From NCBI GenBank assembly GCA_965215025.1, contig CBDCCV010000001.1, forward strand, positions 62,001-126,000: DNA of 64,000 bases, written 5' to 3'. The notes beneath the pieces are model-generated. The model made no database searches. It worked only from the letters and a program-made list of their open reading frames with translations, and was not told the DNA's origin. This DNA is from CBDCCV01 sp965215025 (GTDB taxonomy: Bacteria; Bacteroidota; Rhodothermia; Rhodothermales; Salinibacteraceae). The position numbers were made by a program, and so were the translations under genes. Each line of letters starts with the position of its first letter. Position 1 is the first letter of the stretch. Of the stretch, positions 59,745-64,000 are shown piece after piece.

Positions 59745-61139
59745 TTACTGCTGCCCCTCCTCGTCGGGCGGCTCGGGGAGGCGGGCCTTGTCGTAGGCCT
59801 CCTCGCCCACGCGGCGGATGTTCTCGCGCACGTCGCCGCGGCGCTCTTCGATGAGGTCCGTCTCGAAGGGCTGGCGCGCGCGCACCTGCAGCGGATCGAC
59901 GACCTTGGCTTGCAGCACGATGAGCAGCTCGCGCTGGCTCACGCTCGACTGCTCGTAGCCGAAGACGTAGCGCAGGCCGAAGAACCACCCCGGCAGGTCC
60001 TTCAAGAGCGGCACGCCGCGCCGGTTGACCGACTCGTCCGTCGAGTACAGCCCGCCGATGATCGTCTGCTCCCCGTCGAGGAGCAGGACCTGCGTGGTGG
60101 CGGCGTTGCGGGAGATGACCGGGCCGGAGGGCGAGGGGTTCGAGGAGGAGTTCTCCACCTGCACGTCGAGGTGGACGAACTCGACGGTCTCGCTGGCGCC
60201 GTCCTCTTCGCGCTCGACCTCCTCGGCGATAAGCGTGGGGACGACGTTGACGATGATGCCTGTGGAGAAGAACTGCGTGATCGTGTTGCCGGAGAAGTCG
60301 CGCGTCTGCACGGGGATGTCGGCGCCGACCTGGATGCGGCCCTCCTCGCCGCTCTGGACCGTGACGGTGGGGTTGGCGATGGTCTCGCCCGCGCCCTCGT
60401 TCTCGAACACGCGGAAAAGCTGCGTCAGCGTCGAAAGCTCGATCTGGCTCGGCCCGCTGATAGGGCCGAGGTCGTCGAACAGCTCCTCGGTGTCGAGGAA
60501 GAAGCGCGGCTGGTTCCCACCGCCCCGGCCGCCCTGGCCGCCGCCCCCGCCGCCGCTACTCGCGCCGCCGCCCCCACCGCCGCCGGCCTGCCCAAAGATG
60601 GTGGTCCAGTCAATGCCCAGCTCGCGGGCCTTCGTCAGGTTGAGGTCAAAGAGGACGGCGTCAATGACGATCTCGCGCGTGGCGGCGGTGGCGGGCCGCT
60701 CGGCCTGTTGCGCGGCGCCCTGCGGCGCGCCGGCGAGCACGGCGCCCGGCCCGCCGTCCTCGGGGAGCGGCTCTTCGAGGAAGAAGAAGCGGTCCGCCTC
60801 GCGGTACTCGAGGCCCTGCGCCTGGAGCACGGCCTCCAAGGCGTCGAAGAAATACATCCCGGAGATCGTCACGCCGATAGGCTCGGTGCGCTCTTCGGGG
60901 TCCACCACTCGCTTGCCGGTGACGCGCTCGAAGATCGGGTTGACGAACTCGATAAACTGGTCCAGCGGCGTGGAGGGCCGGAAGGAGACGAGCTGGTCGG
61001 GCGGGATGTAGGCGCGCATCTGCCGCTCGGGCGGGCGGTCCTGCGCCTGGAGCGGCGTAGGCACGGCGAGAGCCAGCGCGAGAAGCACCAGGCCGAGCGC
61101 CAGGAGAGTAAAGCGAAGCAAGGAACGAGGGGGTTGCAT
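59745..61139 (-). CDS. Type II/IV secretin (PilQ/GspD-like)
   Basis: 464 residues from ATG 61139 with a signal peptide (cleavage after TPLQAQ); an ATG at 61169 is possible. An N-terminal STN/N0-like domain (PIGVTISGMYFFDALEAVLQ) and one short N-domain precede the secretin core. The core has VPTLIAEE and the signature SRNAATTQVLLLDGEQTII then GGLYSTDESVNRRGVPLLKD with LPGWFFGLRYVFG. A Gly-rich insert (~190-220) interrupts the N-domain/core junction. It is short compared with PilQ (no AMIN repeats). It forms the outer-membrane gate for the PilN/PilO-type proteins encoded upstream. Confidence 0.88.
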   Translation of the reverse strand: MQPPRSLLRFTLLALGLVLLALALAVPTPLQAQDRPPERQMRAYIPPDQLVSFRPSTPLDQFIEFVNPIFERVTGKRVVDPEERTEPIGVTISGMYFFDALEAVLQAQGLEYREADRFFFLEEPLPEDGGPGAVLAGAPQGAAQQAERPATAATREIVIDAVLFDLNLTKARELGIDWTTIFGQAGGGGGGGASSGGGGGGQGGRGGGNQPRFFLDTEELFDDLGPISGPSQIELSTLTQLFRVFENEGAGETIANPTVTVQSGEEGRIQVGADIPVQTRDFSGNTITQFFSTGIIVNVVPTLIAEEVEREEDGASETVEFVHLDVQVENSSSNPSPSGPVISRNAATTQVLLLDGEQTIIGGLYSTDESVNRRGVPLLKDLPGWFFGLRYVFGYEQSSVSQRELLIVLQAKVVDPLQVRARQPFETDLIEERRGDVRENIRRVGEEAYDKARLPEPPDEEGQQ

Positions 61140-61340
61140 GGATCGGGGGCGTCGGTCGGTTCGGGGCATGGAAGGGGGGCGGTGCCGATGTGAAGGTCAA
61201 GCAACGTGCCAGCCGGCGCTAAAGGCGCCACAAGGGCGCAGAGGTCGCAGCGGCGGCGGGCCTGTGGGTAAGCGCTACCCGCCAGGGTTACCGTTTCGCC
61301 TGCGCCGGCGGGCCGTCGTGCTTCTGCAAAAGAGGCCGCT

Positions 61341-62327
61341 TTACTCGATGGACTGCAGCTGCGCCGGGCCGATGGCCTGGCGGTAGCGCTCGCCCGTTTC
61401 GAGGAAGAGTTCGACTTCGTCGAGGATGCCGCCGCGGTTCAGGCGGGCCACCACGCGCCCTTCGGTGGGGTCCACCTCGACGATCTGGCCGAGGTACACG
61501 TCCTCGCCGCGGCCCACTTGCCGGTACCCTTCGTCATCTTTGAAGACGGCCTTCTGGCCGATGACGGAGACGAACTCCGCCTCATTCAGATCGACGAGGC
61601 CGCGCGTGTTGGGCGGCACGTTCTCCATCACCACGGGGAAGAACGGGTTGATGGTGGGGCGGCGGTCGGCCAGGACGCTCTCGGGCACGTCGCGCAGGGG
61701 CGCGGGGGTAGTGCCCTGGTCCGAGGCCGTCCGCATGGGGTCCCCTTCGTTGGCGCTCGCACCGGCCGGCCCGCCAAAGTAGGCGGTGATGTTCATGCCA
61801 AAAGAGACCATGACCTGGAGCCGCTTGGCGCCTGTCTCCTCGTCAGTGGTGACGAGGTCGAGGTGGTCGAGGTTGAGGTCGCGCACCTTGTAGAAGCCGC
61901 GGTTGTTCTCGAGCTGCCAGATCAGCCGGTAGAGGCTGGTGAAGTACCCGCGCCCGACGGCGCGCAGCTGGTACGAGCCGTAGTCCTCGTTCTGACCGAT
62001 GCCGCTCAGGCTCACGTCGAAGTTCTCGAAGCCCGAGCGCGTGAGGTCGTTGAGGCGGCCGATGACGGCAGCGCTCGTGAGCGTGTCCGGGATGAGCTTG
62101 TAGCGCGAGTTCCACTTGCGCGTGGTGGCCGCGGCCTCCTCCTTGGACTGCGCGTACTCCACCAGGAGCGAGGCCATCTCGGCGCGCTTCAGCTCGGCCA
62201 CCTTGACGGCCTTTTCGGCGCGCTTCAGCTCGGCCGGCTGCTGGTAGAAGGTGACGTACACGCCCGCGCCCGCGACGAGCGCGATGCACGCCAGGAGCAC
62301 GATCAGGTTGTAGCTGAGGGTGGGCAT
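61341..62327 (-). CDS. PilO-like (possibly PilO-PilP) pilus assembly protein
   Basis: 328 residues. One N-terminal membrane helix (~6-27), a coiled coil (~30-75), a ferredoxin-like PilO-type region (~85-165) and a C-terminal beta part (~255-320; VIGQKAVFKDD, GEDVYLGQIVEVDPTEGRVVARL) like PilP/GspC homology regions. Position between PilN-like and secretin genes supports an inner-membrane alignment complex role. The fusion of PilO- and PilP-like parts is an inference. Confidence 0.7.
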   Translation of the reverse strand: MPTLSYNLIVLLACIALVAGAGVYVTFYQQPAELKRAEKAVKVAELKRAEMASLLVEYAQSKEEAAATTRKWNSRYKLIPDTLTSAAVIGRLNDLTRSGFENFDVSLSGIGQNEDYGSYQLRAVGRGYFTSLYRLIWQLENNRGFYKVRDLNLDHLDLVTTDEETGAKRLQVMVSFGMNITAYFGGPAGASANEGDPMRTASDQGTTPAPLRDVPESVLADRRPTINPFFPVVMENVPPNTRGLVDLNEAEFVSVIGQKAVFKDDEGYRQVGRGEDVYLGQIVEVDPTEGRVVARLNRGGILDEVELFLETGERYRQAIGPAQLQSIE

Positions 62328-62394
62328 GAGAGGGGGCGGGGATGAGGAAGGGGGAACGGAGCGTTTTGCGAGGCGGCACAGCCGAGAGGCCGCG

Positions 62395-64000
62395 TTACTC
62401 GGCAGAAGTTTCGGAGGAGGCGGCGGCGGTGCTGGAGAGCGCCTGCTCGCGGAGGTAGCGCGTGGTCTCGGGCAGGCCCGTCTTGAGCGGCATGGTCATG
62501 GTGAAGGAGTAGACGGGCCACTCGCGAATCTCGGAAAAGCTCACCTGCTGGATCGTGCCGTCGAGGCGGTCAGCAAGCTCGACGATGCGGTCGCGCGAGG
62601 TGGCGTTGCCGGTAAGCTGGAGGTGGTCCTCCTGCTGCGGCGTCCACCCCTCGACCCATACGCCCTTGACGCCGGAGGTGGCGCGCGAGACGCCGTGGAG
62701 CGCCTGGCTCCACTGGTCGCCGCCCATGAGGAGTTCGTCCAAGAGGCTCAGGCCGCGCGTGTAGCGCGTCACCACGCCCTGCAGGCTGTCGATGCGCGCC
62801 TGCACGAGGCGGGCGTCCTGCTCGGCGGCGGGGAAGCGCTCCAGCTCGGCCTGCTTGGCTTCGATGGCGTTTTCGTTGCCCGTGTAGCGTGCCGCAAAGA
62901 AGAACGCCAGCGCCGCCAGGACAGCCAGGAGCGCGGGGATGTGCCAGCTGCCGCCCGGCATCCGCAGCTTGAAGCGGCGGCGGAGCAGGCTCTTGGGCAG
63001 GAGGTTGACCTTCTCGAAGGCCTTGAACCCGGCGTGGTCGGCCAGGCGCAGGGCGGCGCCCGTGGCTGGCACGGCGGCGCTGGCCGGGGCGCTCGACGCC
63101 ACGCCCGAAGCGGCTTCTTCGCCGCCGGGCAGGAGGTCCTTGAGCGGCTCGACGCGTGCCTCGGGGAAGAACATCTCGAAGCTCCCGGCCAGCTCTTCTT
63201 CCTCCTCTTCGCTCACGATGAGCACGCGGTCGATCTCGCCGATGTCGTACTCGTCCTGCAGCAGGAGCACGCGCGAGCAGATGGTCTCAGGCGCATCGTA
63301 GGCGGAGAGCGAGCGCAGCGTCTCGGTGTGGTGGAGCGTCTCGCCCTGGAGGAAGAGGACGAGCGTGTCCTCGGCGCCGGCGCGCACGAGGAGCGTGCTG
63401 GGGGCGTCGGCATCCGTGGCATCGTCGGCGAGGCTGCGGGCGGGGCGGTCGCGCCGGAGCACCGCGCGGGCCAGGCCGAGGTACACCGGCACCTCAGTTT
63501 CGAGCAGGCGCGCGTTAGGCAGGTCGTCGCCGCCGGCGTCGCGCAGGCGCTCCAGGGTGGTAGCCACGGGATTCGTGGGCGGAGCCACGAGGGTGAGGTA
63601 GCGCGGCAGCCCTTCCTCCGAGGGCGTCATCGGCAGAAAGGCCGTGTTCTCGGCATCGGCGGCGCCGGCGTACTGATCGGCGAGCAGCTCGAACAGCTTT
63701 TTAGGCTTGACCTTTGGCGGCGCCTGCCCGTCCTCGACCTGGGTGCCCAGGACGAGCAGCTCGACCTGCACGACGTCCGCCGCGCCGAGGCAGAAGGCGA
63801 TGGCGGGACGCTCGTAGCCGGCGTCGCGGCACTCGCTTAAGAGGTCTTGCAGCTCCAGGGCGAAGCCGGGCGCGGGCACGGCCGGGGCCGCCAAGGCGTT
63901 CCCTGTCGCGCCGCCCTCGCTCAGGTCGCCGAACTCGTTGGCCAGGAAGAGGTCGCCGCCACCGCCGCCGCTGGCCCCGTCGCCGAACTGGATGGAGAAG
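62395..64000 (-). CDS. PilN-like (PilM-PilN fused) pilus assembly protein, partial
   Basis: At least 534 residues; the 5' end is beyond 64000 (the frame is open to the edge, so the TTG at 63894 is not the start). The C-terminal part has the PilN motif VNLLPKSLLRRRF, one membrane helix (IPALLAVLAALAFFFAARY), a coiled coil and a ferredoxin-like domain ending in SFTMTMPL. The preceding ~330 residues (LECRDAG to LIVSEEEEEELAGSFEMFF) resemble an actin-like PilM/GspL cytoplasmic domain. It links the cytoplasmic ring to PilO and the secretin. Confidence 0.75.
   Translation of the reverse strand, partial: FSIQFGDGASGGGGGDLFLANEFGDLSEGGATGNALAAPAVPAPGFALELQDLLSECRDAGYERPAIAFCLGAADVVQVELLVLGTQVEDGQAPPKVKPKKLFELLADQYAGAADAENTAFLPMTPSEEGLPRYLTLVAPPTNPVATTLERLRDAGGDDLPNARLLETEVPVYLGLARAVLRRDRPARSLADDATDADAPSTLLVRAGAEDTLVLFLQGETLHHTETLRSLSAYDAPETICSRVLLLQDEYDIGEIDRVLIVSEEEEEELAGSFEMFFPEARVEPLKDLLPGGEEAASGVASSAPASAAVPATGAALRLADHAGFKAFEKVNLLPKSLLRRRFKLRMPGGSWHIPALLAVLAALAFFFAARYTGNENAIEAKQAELERFPAAEQDARLVQARIDSLQGVVTRYTRGLSLLDELLMGGDQWSQALHGVSRATSGVKGVWVEGWTPQQEDHLQLTGNATSRDRIVELADRLDGTIQQVSFSEIREWPVYSFTMTMPLKTGLPETTRYLREQALSSTAAASSETSAE

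Noticed and set aside
1..64000. CRISPR array, rRNA operon, prophage or insertion sequence with transposase
   Set aside because: No regularly spaced repeats, rRNA sequence, phage structural genes or transposase were found in the window.

Overview
This is about 64 kb of a high-GC bacterial chromosome. Several traits point to the Rhodothermota/Bacteroidota side of the tree (Rhodothermales- or Salinibacter-like): a DUF4783 protein, a WbpB-type surface polysaccharide locus, many SpII lipoproteins, a stand-alone biotin ligase without a DNA-binding domain, type III pantothenate kinase, and acidic exported proteins. This placement is inferred from gene content; no rRNA gene is present.

Layout. 1-8.6 kb: a very large multi-pass membrane sensor that runs off the left edge, a DUF4783 exported protein, two exported ferritin-like proteins (one with a PKD domain) and a STAND-type ATPase with a C-terminal helix-turn-helix. 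8.8-16 kb: mutS2, a sugar nucleotidyltransferase, an OmpA-family lipoprotein, a LOG-family hydrolase, a TPR protein and a 54-residue membrane protein. 16-28.3 kb: a surface polysaccharide locus (Wzi-like barrel, WecA-like transferase fused to a nucleotide-binding domain, epimerase, GT2, GT4, Wzy-like polymerase, Wzx flippase, WbpB). It is decaying: a WbpE-type aminotransferase survives only as its last ~70 residues, and WecB/WbpI-type epimerase survives as two short 5' fragments either side of a toxin-antitoxin pair. 28.4-34 kb: a second toxin-antitoxin pair flanked by a 148-bp duplication of the 3' end of an SLC13/TrkA-C transporter, then fabI and a sensor-kinase-like protein with an eroded ATPase domain. 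34-44.5 kb: inositol monophosphatase, lipoproteins, birA, coaX, udk, yaaA, a hydrolase, a candidate structured small RNA, tmRNA (ssrA), a coiled-coil lipoprotein and a UspA protein. 44.7-51.4 kb: hydrolase, DsbD, the ribosomal set rpsF-rpsR-rplI, prfA and a truncated PhzF-like gene. 51.5-59.6 kb: DASS transporter, a RAD52-like single-strand annealing gene invaded by an HNH endonuclease, an EF-G-like GTPase, tsaB, accD and a membrane protein. 59.7-64 kb: a pilus/secretion assembly operon (secretin, PilO-like, PilN-like) that runs off the right edge.

The most unusual theme is that three small selfish or addiction cassettes (two toxin-antitoxin pairs and one HNH endonuclease) each sit between two copies of a piece of the gene they invaded. 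In the HNH case the incoming element appears to have supplied a recoded, AT-richer 3' end of the host gene, leaving the native 3' end stranded and fused in frame to the endonuclease. Intergenic space also carries a two-copy MITE-like repeat (ends TACCAAATCCG) and several GTCATCC-type and CCCTCTCCC-type inverted repeats.
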